Shown here: positions 16,061 through 24,382 of the stretch, piece after piece
Numbering within the stretch: the first letter of the stretch is position 1
Layout of the letters: every line of letters begins with the position of its first letter
Origin: DATARH01 sp035550515
GTDB taxonomy: Bacteria > Pseudomonadota > Alphaproteobacteria > ATCC43930 > CGMCC-115725
Length of the DNA stretch: 64,000 bases
Assembly: GCA_035550515.1 (NCBI GenBank)
Contig: DASZOZ010000013.1
Span: 1 to 64,000 of the forward strand
Direction: 5' to 3'
Position numbers and translations under genes: made by a program
Notes under the pieces: model-generated
What the model was told of the DNA's origin: nothing
Seen by the model: the letters and a program-made list of their open reading frames with translations, nothing else
Databases searched by the model: none

Positions 16061-16291
16061 CTACGCGGCCGGGTCGGCCGGCGGAATGCCGGGCCGAGGG
16101 CGCCGGCGGAACGCGACCCGGAACAGAAACCCGGCGAGGCCGAGGATCGCCGCGGCGATCAGCAGCATCACCAGGCCGAGACCGAGCAGGCTGCTGTCGG
16201 TCGACAGGCCGGCGCCGAAGAACAGGAAACACCCGCCCGGCAGCAGCAGCAGGATGGCGAAGACCAGCGCCGCGACCTGGCCGCCGCTCAC
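16061..16291 (-). CDS. small two-helix membrane protein
   Basis: 76 residues with two hydrophobic helices (VAALVFAILLLLPGGCFLFF and LLGLGLVMLLIAAAILGLAG, each written within 20 residues) and a basic, proline-rich tail. The GTG start at 16291 overlaps the radical SAM stop as GTGA, so it belongs to the Lgt-like/radical SAM operon. No family recognised. The coupling suggests it helps place that pathway at the membrane, which is inference. Confidence 0.65.
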   Translation of the reverse strand: MSGGQVAALVFAILLLLPGGCFLFFGAGLSTDSSLLGLGLVMLLIAAAILGLAGFLFRVAFRRRPRPGIPPADPAA

Positions 16292-17718
16292 GCCCCGGCC
16301 CTCGCGGCGAGGCCGGGGCGGTGCAGCATGTTGTACGTGTCGAACGGGATGATGCGGCCGTCATCGGTGACGAAGTGGATGCAGGAGCGCTTCACCCCGG
16401 CGAGGCAGAAGTTGAAGCGGTCGAGAAAGCTCACCACCGTCACCCGGAAGACGCGGTCGTAGCCGATCGCCGCCGGCGCCTCGACCAGCGGCAGGCAGCA
16501 CAGCACCTCGTGCAGCACATCGGCCGATTGCTGGCCGGCGCAGGACAGCGACAGCAGCTCGACGAGCAGCCGTCGCATTTCCGGCCTGCCCTCGAAGGTG
16601 ACCGAGTTGGGCGCCGCCTGGACCAGCGCCTCCTGCGGGAAGAGATGGGTCAGCGGCTGAATGCGGCCGTCGGCGCGCATCCCGTAGCCGATCGAGATCG
16701 CCTCGGGGTTGCACGGCAGCGGGATCATGTCGTCCTCGCCGAAGACCCGCCACTGGTCGATGATCGCGCGGCGGATTTCGGACAGCACGATGCGGTCGCG
16801 CGCCGGGTCGAAGCCATCGTTGCGGCCGGCATCCTGCACCGGCTGGAACGTCACGCCGCGGACACAGGGACGGCTCTGCGCGTAGCGCAGCACATCGCCG
16901 ATCTCCGCGTCGTTGACGCCCTTGCGCACGACGCAGACCAGCGTCGTCGAGATCCCCGCCGCATCGAGCGCGTCGAGCGCCCGCTCGCGGACGCGGCGCA
17001 GGTCGGCGCCGCGGATCGTGCGCAGCGCATGTTCCGACAGCGCGTCGAATTGCAGGTAGACCTCGAAGGCGCGCTTCATCCCGGCGAGCGCGGCGACGAA
17101 GTCCGGGTCGCCGGCGATGCGGATGCCGTTGGTGTTCAGCATCACATGGCGGATCGGCCGCGAGCGCGCGGCGCGGATGATGTCGAGAATTTGCGGGTGG
17201 AGCGTGGGCTCGCCGCCGGAAATCTGCAACAGGTCCGGCTGGCCCTCGCTCTCGACCAGCAGGTCGAGCATGGCCTCGACCTCGGCGAGGCTGCGGCGGC
17301 CGGCCTGCGCCGGCGACGAATTCGCAAAGCAGGTCGGGCAGGTCAGGTTACAGTGCTCGTTGACCTCGACCAGCGCCAGACAGGAATGCTGTTCGTGGTC
17401 GGGGCAGAGACCGCAATCGTACGGACAGCCGCGTTCCGTGCGGGTGTGGAATTTGAGCGGCACGTCACCGGGCTTGAGAAAGTCGCGGCACCGCTTCCAA
17501 TAGCTTGCCTCCGATGAGACGAGGGTCTTCTGCACGCCGTGTTCCGGGCAGCGCTTGAGGTAATAGACCGCCTGCCCTTCTTCGATGATCTTGGCCGGGA
17601 CGAGCGCCATGCAGGACTCGCACATCGAGGTGGTCTGGCCGAGAAACACATAGGGACGCGGTTTGCGCACCGGCGGCGCGGCGGCCGCCGGCAAAGGTTC
17701 AAGGACCGACAGCGACAT
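16288..17718 (-). CDS. radical SAM enzyme of the MJ0619/tetraether-synthase-like family
   Basis: 476 residues from the ATG at 17718, which has GGGAG ten bases upstream; an ATG 12 codons earlier lacks one. The radical SAM motif is C123-NLT-C127-PT-C130-F. Upstream lie extra cysteines typical of MJ0619-like proteins: C33-x2-C36, RCPEHG (C57), and GCPYDCGLCPDH (C98, C102, C105). ISGGEPTLHP and LNTNGIRI follow. Archaeal members (Tes) join lipid chains carbon-to-carbon; bacterial members are largely uncharacterised. The start overlaps the end of an Lgt-like gene by 20 bases and the stop overlaps a small membrane protein gene, so a membrane lipid or lipoprotein substrate is plausible. Generic radical SAM enzyme is the safe call. 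Confidence 0.82.
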   Translation of the reverse strand: MSLSVLEPLPAAAAPPVRKPRPYVFLGQTTSMCESCMALVPAKIIEEGQAVYYLKRCPEHGVQKTLVSSEASYWKRCRDFLKPGDVPLKFHTRTERGCPYDCGLCPDHEQHSCLALVEVNEHCNLTCPTCFANSSPAQAGRRSLAEVEAMLDLLVESEGQPDLLQISGGEPTLHPQILDIIRAARSRPIRHVMLNTNGIRIAGDPDFVAALAGMKRAFEVYLQFDALSEHALRTIRGADLRRVRERALDALDAAGISTTLVCVVRKGVNDAEIGDVLRYAQSRPCVRGVTFQPVQDAGRNDGFDPARDRIVLSEIRRAIIDQWRVFGEDDMIPLPCNPEAISIGYGMRADGRIQPLTHLFPQEALVQAAPNSVTFEGRPEMRRLLVELLSLSCAGQQSADVLHEVLCCLPLVEAPAAIGYDRVFRVTVVSFLDRFNFCLAGVKRSCIHFVTDDGRIIPFDTYNMLHRPGLAARAGA

Positions 17719-18451
17719 GGGGGCGCAGCTCCCGTCGGGCGAACATGACCGCATAGGCGATCAACGCCAGCGACAACAGGTGAAATACGTTGAACGGGCC
17801 AAGAACGGTTCCGTAGGGCTTGAGGAATTCCCATGCGAAGCGCTGCGCCGCATAGACCCCGACAAACAGATAGAAGCCGGTCCGCCGCACCGCCGCGTCC
17901 CCCTGCCCCAGGCGGAACAGGAAAACCGTGAGAAAAACCGCCATCGCCGCCGATTCATAGAGCTGCACCGGGTGACGCGGCACGCCGTCGCCGAAATCGA
18001 CCGCCCAGGGCAGCGCGGTCGGCGTGCCGTAGGTCATGTCGTCGAGCCCGGCAAGGAAACAGCCGATGCGGCCGACGGCGATCGCCGCCGCCAGCGGCGC
18101 GACAAAGCGCAGCCCGGTCGAGCCGCGTATGCCGGCGACGTGCTTGAGCGCCTCGATGCCGACAATGCCGCCGGCGATGGCGCCCTCGATGCTGCGCCCG
18201 ACACCGGCAATGCCGGTCAGCCACAGGTTGAGCGAGCCGAAGAGATAGGCGCCGGCCGTCGCGCCGGCCGCGCCGGCGCCGACATACAGCGAGTGTACCC
18301 GCCACGGCTCGGCCGGCACGCCGTCGGCCGCCGCCGGGCACAGCCGGTAGGCGGCAAGCGCCGCGATCAGCGCCAGCAGGTCGAAGACGCTGTGGACGAG
18401 CAAAGCCCGGTGACTTTCCACCGCCGGGGCATGCGCCGCAATGATTTTCAC
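17699..18451 (-). CDS. prolipoprotein diacylglyceryl transferase (Lgt)-like membrane protein
   Basis: 250 residues, about seven hydrophobic segments. Lgt-family marks are RSIEGAIAGG (86-95), GRIGCFLAG (127-135, in place of the usual GR-x-GN-x-x-N-x-E) and HPVQLYES (160-167). The altered GRxGN motif and its place outside the usual lgt context suggest a paralogue that moves a glycerolipid group to another acceptor, or acts on a special lipid. It is first in an operon with the Tes-like radical SAM enzyme. Whether it makes ordinary lipoproteins depends on a second lgt elsewhere in the genome. Confidence 0.8.
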   Translation of the reverse strand: MKIIAAHAPAVESHRALLVHSVFDLLALIAALAAYRLCPAAADGVPAEPWRVHSLYVGAGAAGATAGAYLFGSLNLWLTGIAGVGRSIEGAIAGGIVGIEALKHVAGIRGSTGLRFVAPLAAAIAVGRIGCFLAGLDDMTYGTPTALPWAVDFGDGVPRHPVQLYESAAMAVFLTVFLFRLGQGDAAVRRTGFYLFVGVYAAQRFAWEFLKPYGTVLGPFNVFHLLSLALIAYAVMFARRELRPHVAVGP

Positions 18452-18477
18452 CGCGGGAAAGCCGGCAGCGACCTTCT

Positions 18478-18545
18478 CACCCCGTGCTGCCCCCTTCCCG
18501 TCTCCCTTCCCCGCCAGCGGAGGAAGGCTGGGGTGGGGGTGCGCC
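18478..18545 (+). repeat. GC-rich palindromic repeat (degenerate)
   Basis: The 123-base gap between the oxidoreductase and the Lgt-like gene holds a CCCTTCCC...CTTCCCCGCCAGCGG-AGGAAGGCTGGGGTGGGGG block. CCTTCCCCGCC and GGAAGGCTGGGG form an imperfect inverted repeat. It belongs to the same sort of C-run/G-run dispersed repeat seen at 22.9 and 29.9 kb. No gene or clear terminator is visible here. Confidence 0.5.
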
Positions 18546-18574
18546 CCCGGCCGCGCGGAAAGCGGCGAGCGCGC

Positions 18575-19669
18575 CTATCCGACCTTCACCTGGCGCCCGG
18601 TGTCCGACGCCTGTTTGATCGCATCGACAAGGTGGTGCAGCTCGACGGCGGTGGCGAAATCGGGTTGTTGCCCGCCGCCGTCGCGGATCGCGCGGGCGAA
18701 CAGCGCATACATCTGGCCGACATTGAGCGCCTCGCCTGCCGGCGTGCCCGGGGTGGCGAAGGCAAACCGTTCCGGCACCGCGATCGGTTCGAGATCGTTG
18801 CCGTTCTGCGCCCCCGACAGCCGGACCTCGTTCAGCTGGGGCGAATCCTCTCCCGCGAGGACCAAGGTGCCGTCGCGGCCGTAAACCTCCATCCGGTACC
18901 CGCTGCCGGCATAGGGGATCGCGGCGATATGAGCCGAGGCGACAGCGCCGTTCACGAGCCGACCGACGGTCAGGATGTTGTCGGGCGAGGTGACGTCGAG
19001 CCAGGTATCGGTGCCGGTGTCGAGCCATTGCTTGGCCTGCGTCGCGACCACGGCCGACAGGTCGGCGAAGTCGCCGACGACAAACCGCATCGCATCGATC
19101 GTGTGGCCGTTGGCGATGGTCAGCGTGTTCGCGCCGAGCGAGGCGTCGCGCTGCCAGGTGCGGTGCGACGGGCGGGTCAGCACGCCCTCGCGCATCAGCT
19201 TGACATGCACGGCCATGAGCTCGCCGACATAGCCCGCCGCGACCAGCTCCTTCATGTGCAGCAGCGCCGGGTTGGCCCGCGCCTGCAGCCCGACGGCGGT
19301 GACCAGCCCCCTGGCCTTGGCGAGGGCGGCCAGTTCCACGGCCTCCGCCGTCGTGCGGCCGAGCGGCCATTCGCAATAGACGTGCTTGCCGGCTTCGAGC
19401 GCCGCCTTTGTCGGCTGGTAATGCGACGGCACGCGGACCACGACGGCGACTGCGTCGATCTCCGGCGAGGCGACCATCTTGCGCCAATCGTCAAAGGCCA
19501 AGCGGGCGCCGTAGGCGACGCGGGCGGCTTCGGCGCTGTCCGCACGCGTGGTGCAGACCGCCGCCAGCTCGATATCGCCGCTCGCCCGCAGCGCCGGCAG
19601 ATGCGACCGCGACGACCACGTGCCGCGCACGCTCGCGCCGATCAGGCCAAGCCGAACCTTTTGCGCCAT
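18575..19669 (-). CDS. Gfo/Idh/MocA-family NAD(P)-dependent oxidoreductase
   Basis: 364 residues from the ATG at 19669, preceded by GGGAGGAGA. The N-terminal Rossmann motif is RLGLIGASVRG, and AGKHVYCEWPLGRT carries the family EKP-like position as EWP. The C-terminal alpha/beta substrate domain includes NGHTIDAMRFVVGDF. It resembles Gal80-type sugar oxidoreductases, so a sugar or cyclitol derivative is likely, but the substrate is not determined. It is transcribed divergently from the quinone oxidoreductase gene. Confidence 0.9.
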   Translation of the reverse strand: MAQKVRLGLIGASVRGTWSSRSHLPALRASGDIELAAVCTTRADSAEAARVAYGARLAFDDWRKMVASPEIDAVAVVVRVPSHYQPTKAALEAGKHVYCEWPLGRTTAEAVELAALAKARGLVTAVGLQARANPALLHMKELVAAGYVGELMAVHVKLMREGVLTRPSHRTWQRDASLGANTLTIANGHTIDAMRFVVGDFADLSAVVATQAKQWLDTGTDTWLDVTSPDNILTVGRLVNGAVASAHIAAIPYAGSGYRMEVYGRDGTLVLAGEDSPQLNEVRLSGAQNGNDLEPIAVPERFAFATPGTPAGEALNVGQMYALFARAIRDGGGQQPDFATAVELHHLVDAIKQASDTGRQVKVG

Positions 19670-19770
19670 GTCTCCTCCCAGAGCCGTCATCCGGCTGTCG
19701 ATCGCGCCGCCGCGGGCGGTGCCCGCCTAAAGATGCTACAAAGCGGCCGCGGTCAATCACGGAGGCGGCG

Positions 19771-20757
19771 ATGCGCGCGGTTTGGTACGACCGGCAGGGG
19801 GCGGCGGACGAGGTGCTGGTGTGCGGCGAGCTGCCGACGCCGGAAGCCGGCCACGGCGAGGTGCGCGTCAAGCTCGAAGCGTCGGGCGTCAACCCGTCCG
19901 ACACCTACCGGCGGCGCGGGCCGCCGGCGATGGAGTATCCGCGCGTCGTCACCAACAGCGACGGCGCGGGGACGGTCGATCAAGTCGGCCCCGGCGTGCC
20001 GCGGCGCTGGCTCGGCAAGCGCGTCTGGCTCTACAACGGCCAGCGCAACGGGCGCTGGATGGGCACCGCGGCGGAATACATCGCGTTGTCGGTCGACCTG
20101 GTGACCGCGCTTGCCGATCATGTCTCTTTCGCCGAAGGCGCGACGCTCGGCGTGCCGGCGATGACCGCGCATCGCAGCGTCTTTGTCGCCGGACCGGTGC
20201 AGGGAAAGACGGTGCTGGTGACCGGCGGCGCCGGCGCCGTCGGGCATTACGCCGTGCAGCTCGCCGCCTGGGCCGGGGCCCGGGTCATCGCCACGGTGTC
20301 CTCCGCGGACAAGGCGGCCCGCGCCCGCGCCGGCGGCGCGCACCACGTGATCAACTACCGCACCGAGGATGTCGCCGCGCGGGTTCTCGACCTGACCGAC
20401 GGCATTGGCGTCGACCACATCGCCGAGGTCGATTTCGGCGGCAATCTCGCGACAACCCTGCGCTGTCTCAAGGTCAACGGCAGCCTCATGATCTACGCCA
20501 GCAACGGCGACCGCGAGCCGAAGCTGCCGGTGCGCGACCTGATGCAGAAAAACCTCACGGTCCACGCGATGTCGCTGGCGGGCGTGCCGCATGCCGACCG
20601 CAAGCGGGCGCAGACGGACATCGCCGCATGGACCGCAACGCCGGGGCGCCTGCTCTCGGTCGCGGCGCGCTTTCCGCTGTACCGGACCGCGGCGGCACAC
20701 GAGACGGTCGAGGCCGGCGGCAAGATCGGCACCGTCATCGTCGAGCCGCAGCTTTAG
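19771..20757 (+). CDS. MDR-family NADPH:quinone oxidoreductase
   Basis: 328 residues from the ATG at 19771, with GGAGG just upstream. It has the GroES-like N-terminal domain (ASGVNPSDTYRRRG, DGAGTVDQVGPGV) and the nucleotide motif TGGAGAVGHYAVQLAAWAG. No zinc-binding cysteines are visible, which fits the zinc-free QOR/zeta-crystallin branch. Likely reduces quinones or enones with NADPH in the cytoplasm. The long upstream extension of the frame to 19408 is antisense to the Gfo/Idh gene and not coding. Confidence 0.9.
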   Translation: MRAVWYDRQGAADEVLVCGELPTPEAGHGEVRVKLEASGVNPSDTYRRRGPPAMEYPRVVTNSDGAGTVDQVGPGVPRRWLGKRVWLYNGQRNGRWMGTAAEYIALSVDLVTALADHVSFAEGATLGVPAMTAHRSVFVAGPVQGKTVLVTGGAGAVGHYAVQLAAWAGARVIATVSSADKAARARAGGAHHVINYRTEDVAARVLDLTDGIGVDHIAEVDFGGNLATTLRCLKVNGSLMIYASNGDREPKLPVRDLMQKNLTVHAMSLAGVPHADRKRAQTDIAAWTATPGRLLSVAARFPLYRTAAAHETVEAGGKIGTVIVEPQL

Positions 20758-20834
20758 GGGGAGCGATGCCCGCGCGCGAGCCGACCGGCGCGGCGAAGTT
20801 CGCGTAGACAATCGGGATTTATCGGAGAGCCGAC

Positions 20835-21164
20835 ATGGACATGCACGACATCCCCTTCGGGACGACCGACTGGAGCGAGGTGCCGGAGACGCTTCACCCC
20901 GGCGAAACCGGCACCGCCCGCTGGCGCACGCGCGAGTTCGGCGGCATCCGCGTGCGGATCGTCGAGTATTCTCCCGGTTATGTGGCCGATCATTGGTGCT
21001 CCAAAGGCCACATCCTCTACGTGCTGGACGGCGTCCTGCACACCGAGCTGCAGGACGGCCGCAGGGTGACGCTGCGCCCCGGGACCAGCTACCAGGTCGC
21101 CGACAATGACGGCGCGCACCGCTCGGTGACGGAAACCGGCGCGCGGCTTTTCATCGTCGATTAG
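20835..21164 (+). CDS. DHCW-motif cupin-fold protein
   Basis: 109 residues. It has the motif region YVADHWCSKGHILYVLDG at about 57-74 and then TLRPGTSYQVADND, which match the small DHCW cupin family. A GGAGAG ribosome site precedes the ATG. Biochemical role unknown; a single-domain metal-binding cupin is expected. It is 77 bases downstream of the quinone oxidoreductase and may be co-transcribed with it. Confidence 0.8.
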   Translation: MDMHDIPFGTTDWSEVPETLHPGETGTARWRTREFGGIRVRIVEYSPGYVADHWCSKGHILYVLDGVLHTELQDGRRVTLRPGTSYQVADNDGAHRSVTETGARLFIVD

Positions 21165-21176
21165 CTCGGTCGGGGT

Positions 21177-21974
21177 CTAGAACGGCCGGCGATCCAGCGG
21201 TGCGTGCGGCTGCTCCAGCCCGTCGACCGGGATGTTGCGGCCGTTGATCCAGTGGGCGCGCGGCGACGCGGCGAAGACGACGACATCCGCCACTTCCTCG
21301 GCGGTGCCGAGCCGGCCCATCGGAAAGCCGTGACGCACGTAGTCGGCGTAGTATTCGGGGTTGGCGAGGCGATAGCGATCCCAGCCGTTGCCGTCGACCA
21401 GGATCGAGCCCGGCGAGACCGTGTTGACCCGGATGCCGTAGGGCACGAACTCCAAGGCCCAGCGCTCGGTGTCGAAGATCAGCGCCGCCTTGGCCGCGCC
21501 GTACTGTCCGGACATCGCCAATTGCGCCGACCAGCCCGAGATCGAGGCGATATTGACGACCGCCGCGCCGGGGCGCCCCTGCATGTGCGGCAGCGCCAGG
21601 CGCATCATCCGCACCGTCTGGACCAGATTACGGTCCAGCGCACCGCGCCAGTCGTCGTCGGTGCTGTCGGCGATGCGCGCGCCGCCGCCCCCGCCGCCGA
21701 CATTGTTGACGAGGATATCGATCCCGCCGTAAGCGGCGACCGCGGCGTCGACCAGCGCCGCCGCGTCTTCCGGCTGGTTGACGTCGGCGGCATGCGCGGC
21801 GACTTCGGCGCCGCTGGCCCACAGCTCGCCCGCCGCGGCGGCCAGCTGCTCGGGCGACCGTGCCGACAGCATCAGCCGGCAACCCTCCGCGGCAAACGCC
21901 CGGGCGGCCGCGAGGCCGATGCCGCGACTCGAGCCCGTCACCAGCGCGACCTTGCCCGCGAGTCCGAGATCCAT
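21177..21974 (-). CDS. short-chain dehydrogenase/reductase (SDR)
   Basis: 265 residues. The cofactor motif TGSSRGIG is at 13-20, NNVGGGGGG follows at about 90, and the catalytic Ser and Tyr-x3-Lys appear in ISGWSAQLAMSGQYGAAKAA. This is a classical SDR. It is the last gene of the CMD/RidA/deacetylase operon, 16 bases after the deacetylase, so its alcohol or ketone substrate probably belongs to that catabolic route. Substrate unknown. Confidence 0.92.
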   Translation of the reverse strand: MDLGLAGKVALVTGSSRGIGLAAARAFAAEGCRLMLSARSPEQLAAAAGELWASGAEVAAHAADVNQPEDAAALVDAAVAAYGGIDILVNNVGGGGGGARIADSTDDDWRGALDRNLVQTVRMMRLALPHMQGRPGAAVVNIASISGWSAQLAMSGQYGAAKAALIFDTERWALEFVPYGIRVNTVSPGSILVDGNGWDRYRLANPEYYADYVRHGFPMGRLGTAEEVADVVVFAASPRAHWINGRNIPVDGLEQPHAPLDRRPF

Positions 21975-21990
21975 GCGCCGCCGCTCCCGC

Positions 21991-23949
21991 TTATGGATCG
22001 CCGCCGGCTTTGCGGGCGGCGATCCAGCCTGTCACCTGGTCGTAGTAGTTCGCGAGATAGTACTCGGCGATGTCGTCGGCGGTGGTCGCCCACACCCCGT
22101 CATGCCCGAGGATGTACGACAGCGCCGCGTCGAGGTGCTTCGCGGCGTTCGGCCGGCCGATATTGTGCGGATGCAGCGACAGGCACATGACCCTGCCGCT
22201 CTCGGCGCCTTCGCGGTAGAGCACGTCGAACTGGTCCCTGATCATCTGCTCGAAATAATCGGCCTCGCGGTTCCAGGCGAGCATGCCGGCGTCGTTGGTC
22301 TGGCCGGTATAGGGCACATAGATGAACTTCCGGCCGCCGCGCACATTGATCGGCCACGGCTGGTCGTCGATGATCCACGAGGTGTGGTAGAGGCAGCCCG
22401 CCTCGGCCATCAGATCGTCGGTGCGGGCGGTATAGCCGGCGCCGCCGCCCAGCCGGCCCTTGAGGCGCCTGCCCGTCATCTCTTGCAGATGCGCGACGAA
22501 ATCGTGCCAGTAGGCGCGCTCCTGGTCCTCGGTGAGGTCGTAGATCGGCCGGCTGTTGTACAGGCCGTGCGCCATGTAGTCCCAATCGGCGGCGACCATG
22601 GCGTCCCTGATCTCGGGAAAATGGTCGAGAAGTTCGAGGTTCAGGCAGCAGCAGGCCCGCAGCTCGTGCTTGTTGAGCACGTCGAGCATGCGCCAGAAGC
22701 CGACGCGGTTGCCGTAATCCATCCGCGAATAATGCGGAATGTCGGGCCGCGTCGGCCGGTTCTCCGGCAGGTATTCGAAGAACTCCATGTTCGGCGCGAC
22801 CCAGAATGCGACACGCGCGTTGCCGGGCCACCGGATGACCGGCCGGTCGTTGACCGGCGCGTAGTCGAACCGGCCGGGCGGCAGCGGAGCGGATGCTGCT
22901 GCCGTATCACCCCCACCCTGCCCTCCCCCATCCAGGGGGAAGGTTTTCGAAGAGCTCCCTCCCCCATCCAGGGGGAGGGTTTTCGAAGAGCTCCCTCCCC
23001 CTGGATGGGGGAGGGTTGGGGTGGGGGTGGCGCGCGCAAACCAGTCGACGATCTCGCCGCCGGTGGCCCGCCATACGCCCTGATGCGCGCAGATATGCCC
23101 GAGCACCGCGTCGAGATGCCGGATGCGCCACGGCTGGCCCATGATCCACGGGTGCAGGTGCAGCACCATCAGCCGGCCGGTGGTCGCGCCGTCGGCGTAG
23201 AGGCCGTCGAACCACTCGCGCCACAGCAGGCTGGTTTCGTTGATCGTGCGCCGGCCGTGCAGGTGGATGTAGTTGTCGTCGAGATAGGCGTGGACGCCGA
23301 GCGAATAGAGTTCGCCGCTCGCCGGCGTCATCTTGTAGGGCTGCTCGTCGTTGCCCCAGTCGCAGACATAGCGAATGCCCTCCGCGGCCAGCAGGTCGGG
23401 CGTGCGCGGCGTCTCTTGGAAGTCGGGGCCGGACCAGCCGAGGGGCCGGGTGCCGGTGGCGCTCTCGACCGCGGCGATCGAAGCGCGGATGTAGTCGCGT
23501 TCCTCGTCTTCCGACATGCCGGTATGAATGAGGCGGCGCCGCGACAGGCCGTGCGCGATGAACTCGGCGCCGCGCTTGCGACCTTCTTCGACCAGCGACG
23601 GATAATGGCCGGCGATCACCGCGTCGAGCGCGAGGATCGGGGTGATGCCGTATTTGTCGAGCACGGCGAGGATGCGGAAGACGCCGACCCGGTTGCCGTA
23701 TTCGTGGTTGCCGTAGCCGCCGATATCGGGAAATTGCGGCTGGTTGCCGGTCCACAGCCCCTCCGGACCGCCCATCGGGCTAACCGCCACCGGCGTGCCC
23801 GCCGGCACTTCCCAATCCCAATGTTCGAGGTTGACGATCACCGCCAGCGCCACGCGGGCGTTGTCCGGCCAGCGCAACGGCGGACGCGTGACGATCGCCG
23901 ACCAGGGATAAAAGCCTTGATCCATGCCGTGGGTGCGCGTTGCGGGCAT
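21991..23949 (-). CDS. double-domain polysaccharide deacetylase (PuuE/allantoinase-like), joined by a repeat-derived linker
   Basis: 652 residues, twice the usual size. Two tandem NodB-like domains are present: one from about 20 to 300 (YGNRVGVFRILAVLDKYGI, EFIAHGLSRRR, GWSGPDFQETPRTPDLLA), the second from about 360 to 640 (YGNRVGFWRMLDVLNKHEL, YMAHGLYNSR). They resemble the PuuE-type ureidase/allantoinase branch rather than chitin deacetylases. Residues about 307-347 are encoded by a dispersed palindromic repeat (SSSKT-PLDGGG repeated). This suggests a former intergenic repeat that fused two genes, or a repeat inserted into a linker. It sits in an operon with three RidA domains and a CMD protein. 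A hydrolase acting on C-N bonds of a cyclic amide is a reasonable inference. Confidence 0.85.
   Translation of the reverse strand: MPATRTHGMDQGFYPWSAIVTRPPLRWPDNARVALAVIVNLEHWDWEVPAGTPVAVSPMGGPEGLWTGNQPQFPDIGGYGNHEYGNRVGVFRILAVLDKYGITPILALDAVIAGHYPSLVEEGRKRGAEFIAHGLSRRRLIHTGMSEDEERDYIRASIAAVESATGTRPLGWSGPDFQETPRTPDLLAAEGIRYVCDWGNDEQPYKMTPASGELYSLGVHAYLDDNYIHLHGRRTINETSLLWREWFDGLYADGATTGRLMVLHLHPWIMGQPWRIRHLDAVLGHICAHQGVWRATGGEIVDWFARATPTPTLPHPGGGSSSKTLPLDGGGSSSKTFPLDGGGQGGGDTAAASAPLPPGRFDYAPVNDRPVIRWPGNARVAFWVAPNMEFFEYLPENRPTRPDIPHYSRMDYGNRVGFWRMLDVLNKHELRACCCLNLELLDHFPEIRDAMVAADWDYMAHGLYNSRPIYDLTEDQERAYWHDFVAHLQEMTGRRLKGRLGGGAGYTARTDDLMAEAGCLYHTSWIIDDQPWPINVRGGRKFIYVPYTGQTNDAGMLAWNREADYFEQMIRDQFDVLYREGAESGRVMCLSLHPHNIGRPNAAKHLDAALSYILGHDGVWATTADDIAEYYLANYYDQVTGWIAARKAGGDP
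22909..23031 (+). repeat. palindromic dispersed repeat translated in frame inside the deacetylase gene
   Basis: Two direct copies of a 36-base unit (CTCCCCCATCCAGGGGGA-GGGTTTTCGAAGAGCTCC, starting near 22923 and 22959) are followed by an inverted half, CTCCCCCTGGATGGGGGAGG (about 22994-23013), and a G-rich tail. CATCCAGGGGGAGG and its complement make strong hairpins. Such units are normally intergenic. Here all 120-odd bases keep the reading frame and encode a Gly/Ser/Lys-rich linker. Confidence 0.85.
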
Positions 23950-23958
23950 CGCTCGCTC

Positions 23959-24378
23959 CTAGGTCGGGGCGCCGGCGGCGAGGGCGATGCACTCGATCTC
24001 GACGGCGTTGCCGTTGCTGAGCTGCAGCGCGCAGACGGTGCGGGCCGGCGGGTCGACCGGGAAGAATTCCTGCCAGACGCGGTCCATCGCGGCGTAATCG
24101 TCGCCGTCGGCGAGCACGATCATGAGCTTGACGATGCGGTCGAGGCTCGACCCGGCGGATTCGAGCATATGGGCCATGTTTCGCAAGGTCTGGCGGATCT
24201 GCTCGGCGACCGGCCCGAGATTGCGCCCGCCGGTGGCGGGGTCGACCGGCCCCATCCCCGACAGAAAGATCATGTCGCCGGTACGAATGCCCGGCGAGTG
24301 CGGCAGGTTGGCGTTGCGCGACACGTTGAGCCGCGGGTTGGCCGGCTCGATGACGCTGCGGGAGAAGGCTTCGGTCAT
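23959..24378 (-). CDS. RidA-family protein (YjgF/YER057c/UK114)
   Basis: 139 residues, one RidA domain: TGDMIFLSGMGPVDPATG, IRQTLRNMAHMLESAGSSLD, and the key arginine in FPVDPPARTVCALQ. RidA proteins hydrolyse enamine/imine intermediates or act in ring-opening pathways such as pyrimidine degradation (RutC-like). It lies four bases after the tandem-RidA gene and nine bases before the deacetylase gene in one operon. Confidence 0.92.
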   Translation of the reverse strand: MTEAFSRSVIEPANPRLNVSRNANLPHSPGIRTGDMIFLSGMGPVDPATGGRNLGPVAEQIRQTLRNMAHMLESAGSSLDRIVKLMIVLADGDDYAAMDRVWQEFFPVDPPARTVCALQLSNGNAVEIECIALAAGAPT

Positions 24379-24382
24379 TCGG

